Counted from the stretch's first letter, positions 34,200 through 42,855 are shown. The stretch: DNA of 64,000 bases from Micromonospora sediminimaris (GCA_900112325.1 FOLJ01000017.1:122072-186071); one strand, 5' to 3'. Translations and numbers: made by a program. The notes: generated from the sequence alone by a model not told the origin.

Positions 34200-34709
34200 A
34201 TGGCAGGAGACACCACCATCACGGTCATCGGCAACCTGACCGATGACCCCGAGTTGCGGTTCACCCCCTCCGGTGCCGCGGTCGCCAAGTTCCGGGTCGC
34301 CTCGACGCCCCGGTTCATGGACAAGGCCTCCGGTGAGTGGAAGGACGGCGAGCCGTTGTTCCTCTCGTGCACCGTCTGGCGGCAGGCCGCCGAGCACGTG
34401 GCGGAGTCGCTACAGCGCGGCGCCCGCGTGATCGTCTCGGGTCGGCTGCGTCAGCGGTCCTACGAGACCCGCGAGGGTGAGAAGCGCACCGTCATCGAGC
34501 TGGAGGTCGACGAGATCGGCCCGTCACTGCGCTACGCCACGGCGAAGGTGCAGAAGATGTCCCGGTCCGGCGGCGGTGGCGGCGGCTTCGGTAGTGGTGG
34601 CGGTGGTGGCCAGGGCGGCGGAGGCAACTTCGACGACCCCTGGGCTTCGGCCGCACCGGCCCCCTCACGTTCGGGTGGCGGCAACTTCGACGAGGAGCCT
34701 CCGTTCTAA
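34200..34709 (+). CDS. ssb: Single-stranded DNA-binding protein
   Basis: 169 residues. The OB-fold occupies the first ~115 (TTITVIGNLTDDPELRFTPSG ... FLSCTVWRQAAEHVAESLQRGARVIVSGRL), followed by a Gly-rich linker and the acidic tip NFDEEPPF that recruits partner proteins, ending in the canonical DxPF-like EEPPF. ATG 34200 has GAGGAG upstream. Second gene of the operon; 99 bp separate it from rpsF and 41 bp from rpsR. Confidence 0.97.
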   Translation: MAGDTTITVIGNLTDDPELRFTPSGAAVAKFRVASTPRFMDKASGEWKDGEPLFLSCTVWRQAAEHVAESLQRGARVIVSGRLRQRSYETREGEKRTVIELEVDEIGPSLRYATAKVQKMSRSGGGGGGFGSGGGGGQGGGGNFDDPWASAAPAPSRSGGGNFDEEPPF

Positions 34710-34750
34710 TGGCGCCGAGCGCCCGTGATCGTAAACCAGGAGCAAGAGCA

Positions 34751-34990
34751 ATGGCGAAGGCTGCGGCACTGCGCAAGCCGAAGAAGAAGGTGAACCCGCT
34801 CGACAAGGACGGGATCACGTACATCGACTACAAGGACACCGCGCTGCTGCGCAAGTTCATCTCCGACCGCGGCAAGATCCGCGCTCGGCGGGTGACCGGC
34901 GTCACCTCGCAGCAGCAGCGGCAGATCGCCCGTGCGGTCAAGAACGCCCGTGAGATGGCGCTCCTGCCGTACACCGCGACGGCCCGCTGA
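34751..34990 (+). CDS. rpsR: 30S ribosomal protein S18, cysteine-free form
   Basis: bS18, 79 residues: IDYKDTALLRKFISDRGKIRARRVTG and ARAVKNAREMALLPYT are the family core. The N-terminus (KAAALRKPKKKVNPLDKDGITY) contains no cysteine, so this is a zinc-independent (C-minus) version, although it occupies the canonical operon position where M. tuberculosis Rv0055 has a CxxC form. ATG 34751 with AGGAGCAAGAG upstream; a start overlapping the ssb stop at 34709 is in frame but adds unconserved residues. Confidence 0.96.
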   Translation: MAKAAALRKPKKKVNPLDKDGITYIDYKDTALLRKFISDRGKIRARRVTGVTSQQQRQIARAVKNAREMALLPYTATAR

Positions 34991-35003
34991 GAGAGGCACC
35001 GAC

Positions 35004-35450
35004 ATGAAGATCATCCTGACTCAGGAGGTGTCCGGGCTCGGTGCCCCGGGCGACATCGTGGAGGTCAAGAACGGCTACGGCCGTAACTACCTGCTCCCGC
35101 AGGGCTTCGCGATCGCCTGGACCAAGGGCGCGGAAAAGCAGGTCACCCTCATCAAGCGGGCCCGTTCGGCCCGCGAGATCCGCGACCTGGATCACGCCAA
35201 CGAGGTGAAGGCACAGCTCGAGGCCCTCAAGGTGACCCTGAAGGCCCGCGCCGGTGAAGGTGGCCGACTCTTCGGCTCGGTCACCCCGGCCGAGATCGTC
35301 GATGCCGTCAAGGCGGCCGGTGGTCCGGCCCTCGACCGGCGGCGGCTGGAGGTTTCCGGCCACGTCAAGTCGATCGGGTCGCACCCGGTGCGGATCAAGC
35401 TGCACCCCGAGGTGACCGCCACGTTCAACCTCAACGTCGTGCAGGGCTGA
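35004..35450 (+). CDS. rplI: 50S ribosomal protein L9
   Basis: bL9, 148 residues: N-terminal domain KIILTQEVSGLGAPGDIVEVKNGYGRNYLLPQG, long connecting helix, and C-terminal RNA-binding domain LFGSVTPAEIVDAVKAA ... SIGSHPVRIKLHPEVTATFNLNVV. ATG 35004 lies 13 bases after the rpsR stop with GAGAGG upstream. Last gene of the operon, followed by a terminator interrupted by the IS. Confidence 0.97.
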   Translation: MKIILTQEVSGLGAPGDIVEVKNGYGRNYLLPQGFAIAWTKGAEKQVTLIKRARSAREIRDLDHANEVKAQLEALKVTLKARAGEGGRLFGSVTPAEIVDAVKAAGGPALDRRRLEVSGHVKSIGSHPVRIKLHPEVTATFNLNVVQG

Positions 35451-35490
35451 GTCCCGGCCGGCGAATGACGTAGGGCCCGCACCGCCCACC

Positions 35491-35518
35491 GGATGCTGTT
35501 GGTTAATTCGGGTTCTGC
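35491..35518 (+). repeat. Left terminal inverted repeat of the IS
   Basis: 28 bases, exact complement of 37254-37281; identity ends abruptly after position 28. Confidence 0.92.
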
Positions 35519-35521
35519 GTG

Positions 35522-35564
35522 ACGTCGGCCTTCAAGACCTGGTTGTGGTCTTGAAGGCCGACGT
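35522..35564 (+). repeat. 18-bp hairpin just inside the left IS end
   Basis: Perfect arms 35522-35539 and 35547-35564 with a 7-base loop, between the terminal repeat and the transposase start. Likely blocks read-through transcription or translation of the transposase from the rplI transcript. Confidence 0.75.
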
Positions 35565-35593
35565 TTGCGTAGTGGGGTGGGTTGCGGGTGTCG

Positions 35594-37235
35594 ATGCGGT
35601 CGCGGGCGTTGGGGGAGATCCCGGCGGGGACGGTGCGGGTGGCGCGGGCCGCGTTCCCGAAGGGCGGCCTGGCGATTCGGGTGCGGGACGAGTTGGGGGT
35701 GTTGTTCACCGACGCTGATTTCGCGGACTTGTTCCCGGTCCGGGGGAAGCCTGCCTGGTCACCGGGCCGGTTGGTGGTGGTGTTGGTGTTGCAGTTCGTT
35801 GAGGGGCTCACCGATCGGCAGGCCGCGGAGGCGGTGCGGGCCAGGATCGATTTCAAGTACGCCTTGGGGCTGGAGCTGGATGATCCGGGCTTCGACTTCT
35901 CGGTGTTGTCGGAGTTCAGGGACCGGCTGGTGCAGGCGGACGCGGGGCGGCGGGTGTTGGACGGCGTGTTGGCCGCAGCCCGGGAGAAGGGGCTGCTGAA
36001 GACGACGGGTCGGGCCAGGACCGACTCCACGCACGTGGTGTCGGCGGCTCGTGAGTTGTGTTGGTTGGAGATGGTCGTCGAGACACTGCGTGCGGCGTTG
36101 AACGCGCTCGCTCGGGATGTTCCGGGCTGGCTGGCGGAGGTGGCCGAGGCGGACTGGTTCAAGGCATTACGCCACCAGGGCAGAGGACTCCCGCTTCCCC
36201 AAGGCACGTGCCAAGCGCGACGAGGTGGGGTTGCGGGTCGGGGCGGACGGTATGCGGCTGCTGGAGGTGGTGTTCTCGGCCGGTTCGCCTGAGCAGGCGC
36301 GGGAGCTGGAGGCGGTGGAGATCCTGCGGCAGGTGTGGGTCCAGCACTTCCACCTGGTCGAGGGCGAGGTGCGACGGCGGGACCCAAAAGACCGGCCGCC
36401 GGGCGCGATACGCCTGGTCACCCCGCATGACGCCGAGGCACGCGGCAGCGTCAAGCGGGACACCTGCTGGGACGGATACAAGGTCCACCTCACCGAGGCC
36501 TGTGAGCCGGACGCCCCGAACCTGGTCACGAACGTGGCCACCACCTGCGCCACCGTCGCGGACAGCGTGATGGCAGAGGTGATCCACGCCGGTCTCGCCG
36601 GGCGTGACTGCCTACCCGCGGAGCACTGGGTCGATGCCGGATACCCCAACGCCGCTCAAGTTGTGGCTGCCCGCACCCAATACGACGTCGACCTGCAGGG
36701 GCCTATCGGCGCCGACACCACGACGCAACGCGGCAGCCGCCACGGGCAGGACGCCTTCACTATCGACTGGGACCGGCAGCAGGTGACCTGCCCCACCGGC
36801 GTCACCAGCACGCAATGGCATCATCGGCGCTCCCAGCACGGCCTGCCGGTGATCCGGGTCCGGTTCAACCCCGCCGACTGCCGCGTCTGCCCCAGCCTGC
36901 GCGACTGCGTCAGCTCACCCAAAGCCGAACGCCGGGAGCTCACTCTGCGCCACCGGACCGAACACGACACCGTCCGCAACGCCAGACGACAACAGCAGAC
37001 CGACGACTGGAAACACCGCTACAAGATCCGCGCCGGCGTCGAGGGGACCATCTCCCAAGGCGTCCAACGCTGCGGCCTGCGCAGATCCCGCTACCGCGGC
37101 CTGGACAAGACTGCCCTGCAACACCAACTCACCGGCGCCGCGATGAACCTCGCCCGGATAGACGCCCACCTCACCGAAACACCCCGAGCCGCCACCCGCA
37201 TCAGCCACTTCGCACAACTTCGCCCCGCCGGATAG
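35594..37235 (+). pseudogene. IS1182-family transposase, frameshifted
   Basis: A DDE-type transposase of about 547 residues in two frames. The 5' part (RALGEIPAGTVRVARAAFPKG ... LSEFRDRLV ... RTDSTHVVSAAREL) is in the frame of 35594; from about 36163 the protein continues in the next frame (HYATRAEDSRFPKARAKRDEVG ... HWVDAGYPNAAQVV ... GVEGTISQGVQRCGLRRSRYRG). Dropping one G in the string aaggcatt restores one continuous protein (WFK-HYATRAED). The DDE residues are likely D in RTDSTHV, D in VDAGY and E in GVEGTIS. No slippery heptamer is present, so this reads as a one-base insertion, real or a sequencing error. Confidence 0.88.
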
Positions 37236-37253
37236 ATCCGACGGGGCGAAGCA

Positions 37254-37281
37254 GCAGAACCCGAATTAACCAACAGCATCC
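37254..37281 (-). repeat. Right terminal inverted repeat of the IS
   Basis: 28 bases, exact complement of 35491-35518. Confidence 0.92.
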
Positions 37282-37326
37282 GTCCACCGGTGCGGGCCCT
37301 GCGTCGTCGTTCGTCCAGATGAGCGA

Positions 37327-38991
37327 TCAACCGATGGGTTGACCGGTCACCGCGCTGATCATCACCGTCGAGAGACCGCCACCCACCACGGCGGCAGCGA
37401 GCGCCACAGTGGTCGGACGCCAGGTCGTACCCACCCGACGCAGCAGCGTCGCGATCGCCAGGCTGCTGGCCAGGGCCAGGCCGAAGCGCGGCAGCCCGCC
37501 CACCATCGCCCCGAACGCCCGCGCCCGGGGCGACTCGCAGCCACCGCCGCTGATGTCGGTCACACAGCCCACGGGTGGGGCACCGTCCAGGGTCAGCAGC
37601 CAGACGAAGACCACGACCGCCGGAAGGACGTAGCAGGCCGCGGTGTAGAGCAGCGGCAGCCAGGGGCCACCCGGATCGGGATCAAGCAGGTCGTCTTCCA
37701 GCCGGCGGTTCCAACTGGCGTTGCCCACCGACTCGATCCGACGCCGTACCGCCGCCATACCCACCGGCCGAGCCGGCGGGACCGCAGCGGTACGCCGCCG
37801 TGACACCGGGCGGGGACGCGGTGCGGTGTAGCCCACCACCGGCGACCGGGGGGCCGAAGCGGGCGCGTCCACCCAACGCGGATCGTCACCGGCCAACCTG
37901 GTACCCGGCCAGAAGGTCTCCTGCGGCGGCTCCGGCTCGGGTCGACTGCTCCAAGACCACTGCTGCGCACCGGGTGCACCATCCGACCGGGGACGCTCCG
38001 TACGATCCCAACGGTCCGGCTCGGAGTAGTCCTCCCACCTGTTGCGGTCCCGCTGCCGTTCCCGTCGATCAAGCGCGGGATCGCGGTCCCACTGACCCGT
38101 GCTGTCCGGCTCCAGCCACTGCTCCGACGGCGACGACTGCAGCCACTGGCTCGTACTGTCGGCGTCCCAGGGATCGACCGGGCTGGAATCGGCACGACGA
38201 TCCCGGCCGGCGGGCTGCTCCCAGGCGTGCAGACCTGAGGCATCCCACGGATCCACCGCAGGTCGGGGCGGTGCTGGCTCCGCCGTCCGCTCCCACGGTT
38301 CCGCCGCCCGCTCCCACGGGTCCACCGCCGGACCGGGCGCCGGCTCCACCGCCCGCCGCCGACGTCGAGGCGTCGGGTCGGCGGCCGGCTCCGAGTCGGA
38401 GGTCTGCTGACCCTCGTCCTCCAGGCCGGACCAGGTCACCTGGCGTTGGCGGGACTGTGCGCGGCGAGGCCGACTCTGTGGCGCCACACCCGAGACCGGA
38501 TCGTCCTCCTCGGCTCGGCGGCTGCCGACGTACCCCTCCTCCTGTGGACGGTCGAAGGTCCACTCACGGGTGTGGTCGGACTGCGGCGCCACCGCTGGCG
38601 ACGAGGCGATGGCGCGGGGTGGCGGATCACGCCAATCAGCTTCAGGGGAGCGCCGGCTCCGACTGGCCCGGGAAGCGGAAGCCCCCGATGCTCGCCAGCC
38701 GCCATCGCCGTAGCGCGGCCGGTCGTCATCGTCATCGTCGTCCGGCGCGGCATGCCGACCGCCACCATCGACGCTGCTGACTCCCGACTCCAGCGCCCAG
38801 CGCGGCAGATACGGCTCGGCCGGCTCCTCCTGGCCGCGCTCGACGGCTCGCCGACGGCTCGGGGTGCGGTAGCGCTCGACCGCGGAGCCGTAACGGTCGG
38901 CCCGTGAATCCTCGACGGGCTCGGCCCACGAGGCGGTCGGTCGCCGCTCGCGCGGACCGTCCTCCCCGCGTGCCCAGTCCCGGTAACTCAC
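37327..38991 (-). CDS. Tryptophan-rich membrane protein of unknown function
   Basis: 554 residues, not recognised. About 440 N-terminal residues are hydrophilic, low-complexity and probably disordered, rich in Arg/Asp/Glu/Pro with regularly spaced Trp motifs (VDPWERAAEPWERTAEP, VDPWDASGLHAWEQP, SSPSEQWLEPDSTGQWDRD) and a run of seven Asp. The C-terminus has three or four membrane segments (LPLLYTAACYVLPAVVVFVWLL, FGLALASSLAIATLL, TVALAAAVVGGGLSTVMISAV). Start GTG 38991 with GAAGGG upstream. It lies between rplI and dnaB where other actinobacteria also have a membrane gene, but no function follows from that. Confidence 0.7.
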   Translation of the reverse strand: MSYRDWARGEDGPRERRPTASWAEPVEDSRADRYGSAVERYRTPSRRRAVERGQEEPAEPYLPRWALESGVSSVDGGGRHAAPDDDDDDDRPRYGDGGWRASGASASRASRSRRSPEADWRDPPPRAIASSPAVAPQSDHTREWTFDRPQEEGYVGSRRAEEDDPVSGVAPQSRPRRAQSRQRQVTWSGLEDEGQQTSDSEPAADPTPRRRRRAVEPAPGPAVDPWERAAEPWERTAEPAPPRPAVDPWDASGLHAWEQPAGRDRRADSSPVDPWDADSTSQWLQSSPSEQWLEPDSTGQWDRDPALDRRERQRDRNRWEDYSEPDRWDRTERPRSDGAPGAQQWSWSSRPEPEPPQETFWPGTRLAGDDPRWVDAPASAPRSPVVGYTAPRPRPVSRRRTAAVPPARPVGMAAVRRRIESVGNASWNRRLEDDLLDPDPGGPWLPLLYTAACYVLPAVVVFVWLLTLDGAPPVGCVTDISGGGCESPRARAFGAMVGGLPRFGLALASSLAIATLLRRVGTTWRPTTVALAAAVVGGGLSTVMISAVTGQPIG

Positions 38992-39383
38992 GGCCGGAGC
39001 GTGACCCTTCTCAACCGAAGATGCAATCCGCTGTCCAGGTGTAGCCGTAGGGCACCGATCTTACGGGAGGTTCAGGACAAAGCCCTACCCGGAAATTCCC
39101 TCCACAGGCTGGGGAAAGTGTTTCCGCAGGTCACTGGCTTGCCGGCGAGAATTCCCCATCCGTTATCCACACCCTGTGCACACGCTGCGCACATGGTTGT
39201 CCACCTGAGTCCACAGGTTGTCCCGAGGCTCGTCCACCGCCACGGTTGAGCGGCTGACCTCGGAGTCCGTATGGTTGCCACCGGCCTGCCGACCCGATGG
39301 CCCCCGATCGAAGCGGCCGGTCGACGATGTCGCACCCGGGCGGTAAGCCTGGAAACCGATCCGACGCAGTGGAGGGGGGCCCG
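38992..39383. other. Divergent intergenic region upstream of dnaB
   Basis: 392 bp with promoters for dnaB and the divergent membrane gene; holds a DnaA-box cluster (39163-39205). No gene seen. Confidence 0.5.
39163..39205 (+). promoter_or_regulatory. DnaA box and near-match upstream of dnaB
   Basis: Perfect TTATCCACA at 39163-39171 and TTGTCCACC (one mismatch) at 39197-39205, same orientation, about 180-220 bp before the dnaB start; a further GTCCACAGG follows at about 39210. Confidence 0.65.
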
Positions 39384-42320
39384 GTGTCGGTCACCGACGA
39401 CAGGCGGACGGATTCGTTCCCGAGCGGCGGGCAGCAGTCCGGTGACGGGCCACGCGCCGGTCAGTTCGACAAGACGCCGCCGCAGGATGTCGCCGCGGAG
39501 CAGTGCGTCCTGGGCGGCATGCTGCTCTCCAAGGACGCCATCGCCGACGTCGTCGAGATCCTCAAGACCAACGACTTCTACCGGCCGGTGCACGCCACCA
39601 TCTTCGACACCATCCTGGAGATCTACGGCAGGGGCGAGCCGGCCGACGCCATCACCGTCGCGGCGGCGCTGGCCGACTCCGGCGACCTGGCCCGCGTGGG
39701 TGGCGCCCCGTACCTGCACACGTTGATCGCGAGCGTGCCGACCGCCGCGAACGCCGCCTACTACGCGCGCATCGTCAGCGAGCGCGCGGTTCTCCGGCGT
39801 CTGGTCGAGGCCGGCACCCGGATCGTCCAACTCGGCTACGGCACCGCGAGCGGTGGTAGCCGGGACGTGGACGACATCGTCGACCTGGCTCAGCAGGCCG
39901 TCTACGACGTCACGGAACGCCGGGTCAGCGAGGACTTCGCGGTCCTGGCCGACATGCTGCAACCGACGCTCGACGAGATCGAGGCGGTCGGTGCCCAGGG
40001 CGGCGTGATGACCGGTGTGCCAACCGGCTTCACCGACCTGGACCGCCTGCTCAACGGTCTGCACGCCGGCCAGTTGATCATTGTGGCGGGGCGACCTGGC
40101 CTCGGAAAGGCGCTCGCGCTCGACACACCCCTGCCGACCCCCACCGGCTGGACGACGATGGGCGAGGTGCAGGTAGGCGATCAGCTGATCGGTGCGGACG
40201 GCCGCCCCACCACCGTCACGCACGCCTACGAGGTGCGCCACGATCGCCCCTGCTACGAGGTCGAGTTCTCCGACGGATCAGTCATCGTCGCCGATGCCGA
40301 GCACCTGTGGACGACGACCACCCGGGCCTCACGCCGCCAACAGAATGAGCTCCGGCCGCGCTACCAGTGGGATGCCTCGGCACGCGCCAAGGCGGCAGCC
40401 GTACACCGGGCTGTCACCGCCATCCCCGACCGGCTTGTCACCCACCGGGAAGCCGTGGAGATTGCCGGATCCCGGTTCCGGTACGTCCTGCACGTGATGG
40501 CGGCCAAGGTGGGCATCTCCGGCACTGTCGAACGTCAGTACTCGCGAAACGGCAGGCCCTGGCGTCAGACGGTCGACGCCTACAGCGCCCATGCCCTGTT
40601 CGACGCACACCTGAGCCGGGTGAGTCGGGTCATGAACAGCGATACGACCGTGGCACACCCTCGGACCGTCACTACCGAACACATCGCCGCGACACTGCGG
40701 CATCCGGCTGACGGGCGCGCAAACCACGCGGTGACCAATGCTCAACCGCTGTCCCTTCCCGCCCGCGAGGACCTGCCAATCCCCCCGTACACGCTTGGCG
40801 TGTGGCTGGGCGACGGGCACTCGGCAGGTGCCCGGTTCACGTCGGCGGACCCGGAGATCGCACAGTACGTCGAAGCCGATGGCTTCATCGTCGCCCCGGG
40901 AAGCGGGACCTACTCCTACGGCATCAAGCTGCCACCGCGGGCACCACTCGACGATCGTCGCTGCATCGTCTGCGGCGTCATCTTCACTCCCTGCGCGTCT
41001 GCGGTAAGAACCTGCGGAAGGACGTGTGGCGCCAGGTCGAGGGGCATGGTCGGGACCGCTGACCGCGGAGGCTGCGAGACCTGCGGTACGACAACGAAGT
41101 CGAGCTGGAACGGCGCCCGCCACTGCGCATCGTGCCGCCGGTTGCGTGGCTCGTTCACCGGGCTGCTTCGAGCCGTCGGTGTCCTGAACGACAAGCACAT
41201 TCCGCAGCCCTACCTCCGAGCGTCGGAGGAACAGCGACGGGAGCTGTTGGCGGGACTGCTCGACACCGACGGTACCGCTGCGGCAGCCGGACACGTCCAG
41301 TACACCACCACCTCGGAGCGGATGGCCGAGGATGTGTACGAGCTCGTCGTCAGCCTGGGCTACCGATGCTCGATCAACCGCAAGCGAGTCAACGGCCGCA
41401 CTCCCGAAAGCTCGACGGCTTTCACATTGAGCTTCTCGACGGCGGACGAGGTATTCCGGTTGACCAGGAAGCGGGAGTCGCACGCTACGCGCCGACACGC
41501 GGTCGGCCGGGCGGGTACCCGATCCCGCTACATCGTGGATGTGCGACCGGTGCCGAGTGTCCCGGTGCGGTGCGTCACGGTCGACAACGAGGATCACCTT
41601 TACTTGGCCGGTCGATCAATGATTCCCACGCACAACAGCACCGCGAGCATGGACTTCGCGCGCAACGCTGCGATCCGTGCCAACCAGGCGTCGGCGATCT
41701 TCTCGCTGGAAATGAGCAAGGTCGAGATCGTCATGCGGCTGCTCTCGGCCGAGGCCCGAGTGCCACTACACGTGCTGCGTAGCGGGCAACTGTCCGATGA
41801 CGACTGGACCAAGCTCGCCCGATGCATGGGTGAGATCAGCGAGGCGCCGCTGTTCGTCGACGACACGCCCAGCATGAACCTGATGGAGATCCGGGCGAAG
41901 GCCCGTCGGCTCAAGCAGCGGCATGACCTCAAGTTGATTGTGGTCGACTATCTCCAGCTGATGACCTCGCCTAAGCGTACCGAGAGCCGGCAGCAGGAGG
42001 TCGCGGACCTGTCGCGTGGCCTGAAGCTGCTGGCCAAGGAAGTCGAGTGTCCGGTGATCGCGGTGAGCCAGCTGAATCGTGGCCCGGAACAGCGCACCGA
42101 CAAGCGCCCTCAGCTATCTGATTTGCGCGAATCGGGGTCAATTGAACAAGATGCAGATGTTGTCATACTTTTGCATCGTGACGACTACTACGACAAGGAG
42201 TCGCCGCGGGCCGGTGAGGCGGATTTCATCGTCGCCAAGCACCGGAATGGTCCGACCGACACGGTGACCGTCGCCGCTCAGCTGCACCTGTCGCGCTTCG
42301 TGGACATGGCGATCGTCTGA
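39384..42320 (+). CDS. dnaB: Replicative DNA helicase DnaB with intein
   Basis: The hexameric 5'-3' fork helicase. The 978-residue precursor comprises extein 1 (242 residues: DnaG-interacting N-domain PQDVAAEQCVLGGMLLS, then the RecA-fold start LIIVAGRPGLGK), a 509-residue intein, and extein 2 (STASMDFARNAA ... IFSLEMSK ... LKLIVVDYLQLM, the Walker B, and LRESGSIEQDADVVILLHRDD). The mature protein would be 469 residues, normal for the family. The intein splits the P-loop between Lys and Ser, so helicase activity depends on splicing. I chose the GTG at 39384 because GGAGGGGGG precedes it by 6 bases; an ATG 29 codons upstream is in frame. Confidence 0.97.
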   Translation: MSVTDDRRTDSFPSGGQQSGDGPRAGQFDKTPPQDVAAEQCVLGGMLLSKDAIADVVEILKTNDFYRPVHATIFDTILEIYGRGEPADAITVAAALADSGDLARVGGAPYLHTLIASVPTAANAAYYARIVSERAVLRRLVEAGTRIVQLGYGTASGGSRDVDDIVDLAQQAVYDVTERRVSEDFAVLADMLQPTLDEIEAVGAQGGVMTGVPTGFTDLDRLLNGLHAGQLIIVAGRPGLGKALALDTPLPTPTGWTTMGEVQVGDQLIGADGRPTTVTHAYEVRHDRPCYEVEFSDGSVIVADAEHLWTTTTRASRRQQNELRPRYQWDASARAKAAAVHRAVTAIPDRLVTHREAVEIAGSRFRYVLHVMAAKVGISGTVERQYSRNGRPWRQTVDAYSAHALFDAHLSRVSRVMNSDTTVAHPRTVTTEHIAATLRHPADGRANHAVTNAQPLSLPAREDLPIPPYTLGVWLGDGHSAGARFTSADPEIAQYVEADGFIVAPGSGTYSYGIKLPPRAPLDDRRCIVCGVIFTPCASAVRTCGRTCGARSRGMVGTADRGGCETCGTTTKSSWNGARHCASCRRLRGSFTGLLRAVGVLNDKHIPQPYLRASEEQRRELLAGLLDTDGTAAAAGHVQYTTTSERMAEDVYELVVSLGYRCSINRKRVNGRTPESSTAFTLSFSTADEVFRLTRKRESHATRRHAVGRAGTRSRYIVDVRPVPSVPVRCVTVDNEDHLYLAGRSMIPTHNSTASMDFARNAAIRANQASAIFSLEMSKVEIVMRLLSAEARVPLHVLRSGQLSDDDWTKLARCMGEISEAPLFVDDTPSMNLMEIRAKARRLKQRHDLKLIVVDYLQLMTSPKRTESRQQEVADLSRGLKLLAKEVECPVIAVSQLNRGPEQRTDKRPQLSDLRESGSIEQDADVVILLHRDDYYDKESPRAGEADFIVAKHRNGPTDTVTVAAQLHLSRFVDMAIV
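40110..41636 (+). other. Class 3-type intein with LAGLIDADG endonuclease
   Basis: 509 residues from Ala1 (ALALDTPLPTPTGW) to His508-Asn509 before Ser+1. There is no Cys/Ser/Thr at position 1. The block B region reads ADAEHLW with H65 and W67, block F has Cys488 (VRCVTVDNEDHLYLAG) and block G has Thr507 (PTHN): the W-C-T triad that defines class 3 inteins, in which the block F cysteine makes the first attack. The homing endonuclease motifs are LGVWLGDG (about 40794) and LLAGLLDTDG (about 41246). Between them (40962-41146) lie two Cys clusters, CIVC...C...CGRTC and CETC...CASC, which look like zinc ribbons. Confidence 0.93.
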
Positions 42321-42324
42321 CCGC

Positions 42325-42855
42325 TCAGCCGAGCACCGGGAACCGGGCGGCGAATTCGCCGGCAGCACGCCGCTCCGGTTCGGTGAGCGGCAGCCGCCCG
42401 GTCGCCTTGAGCAGGTAGTCGTGGTCGTTCCAGCCGTCCGGTCGGGTGACGGCGCCGCCGAGCAGGGCGTCCACGGTGGCCACCGCGACCCGGGTCGCGG
42501 CCGGTCCGGGTACGGGCGCGTCCGGTAGGTCCAGCACCAGGTCAAGGTGGTGGATCACGGCTTCGGTGGTGAGGGTGTCCAGCAGGTCGGCCACCCGCAG
42601 CACGTGCCCCTGGGTGGTGACGAAGCCAGCCGGATCCGCGTTGCCGGCGGCGCGTACGGCGGCCGGTGCGGTGTCGGCCCAGAGCCGGACCACTCCGGAC
42701 GGGCTGTCGAACGCGGCAGCGGAGCGGCGGGCCCACCAGGCGTGCCGGACGTTCCCGTCGCCGCCCGGAAACGAGTGCCAGTAGCTGACGGAGTCGACGG
42801 TGGCCGCTGGTTCGGCGGGGCTGGCCAGTGCGATGTGCGAAGCTCGCGACCTCAT
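42325..42855 (-). CDS. Maleylpyruvate isomerase-like protein, N-terminally short
   Basis: 176 residues matching only the later part of the mycothiol-dependent maleylpyruvate isomerase/DinB-like family: SVSYWHSFPGG, GHVLRVADLLDTLTTEAVIHHLDLVLDLP, VATVDALLGG and HDYLLKATGRLPLTEPERRAAGEFAARFPVLG. The N-terminal helix with the metal-binding His (usually in a CPGWTVRDLVAH segment) is not found in any frame upstream, so the gene is either truncated or begins in a degraded stretch. The ATG at 42855 is the first start before the recognisable part. Stop codon is 4 bp from the convergent dnaB stop. Confidence 0.55.
   Translation of the reverse strand: MRSRASHIALASPAEPAATVDSVSYWHSFPGGDGNVRHAWWARRSAAAFDSPSGVVRLWADTAPAAVRAAGNADPAGFVTTQGHVLRVADLLDTLTTEAVIHHLDLVLDLPDAPVPGPAATRVAVATVDALLGGAVTRPDGWNDHDYLLKATGRLPLTEPERRAAGEFAARFPVLG

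Larger units (their letters stand above)
35491..37281 (+). mobile_element. IS1182-family insertion sequence
   Basis: 1791 bp bounded by perfect 28-bp inverted repeats (35491-35518 and 37254-37281; ends GGATGCTGTTGG...CCAACAGCATCC). It is flanked by gcccacc (35484-35490) and gtccacc (37282-37288), a 7-bp target duplication with one mismatch. The single transposase frame, length and motifs fit the IS1182 family. The transposase is frameshifted, so this copy is probably not autonomous. Confidence 0.9.
35472..37300. terminator. Bidirectional terminator split by the IS
   Basis: agggcccgcacc (35472-35483) and its complement ggtgcgggccct (37289-37300) are perfect 12-bp arms now 1.8 kb apart. Removing the element with one copy of the flanking 7-mer restores a hairpin with a 7-base loop between the convergent rplI and the gene at 37327. 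Confidence 0.8.

Noticed and set aside
36158..36168. Programmed frameshift in the transposase
   Set aside because: IS1182-type transposases are single-frame and there is no A-rich or other slippery heptamer here.
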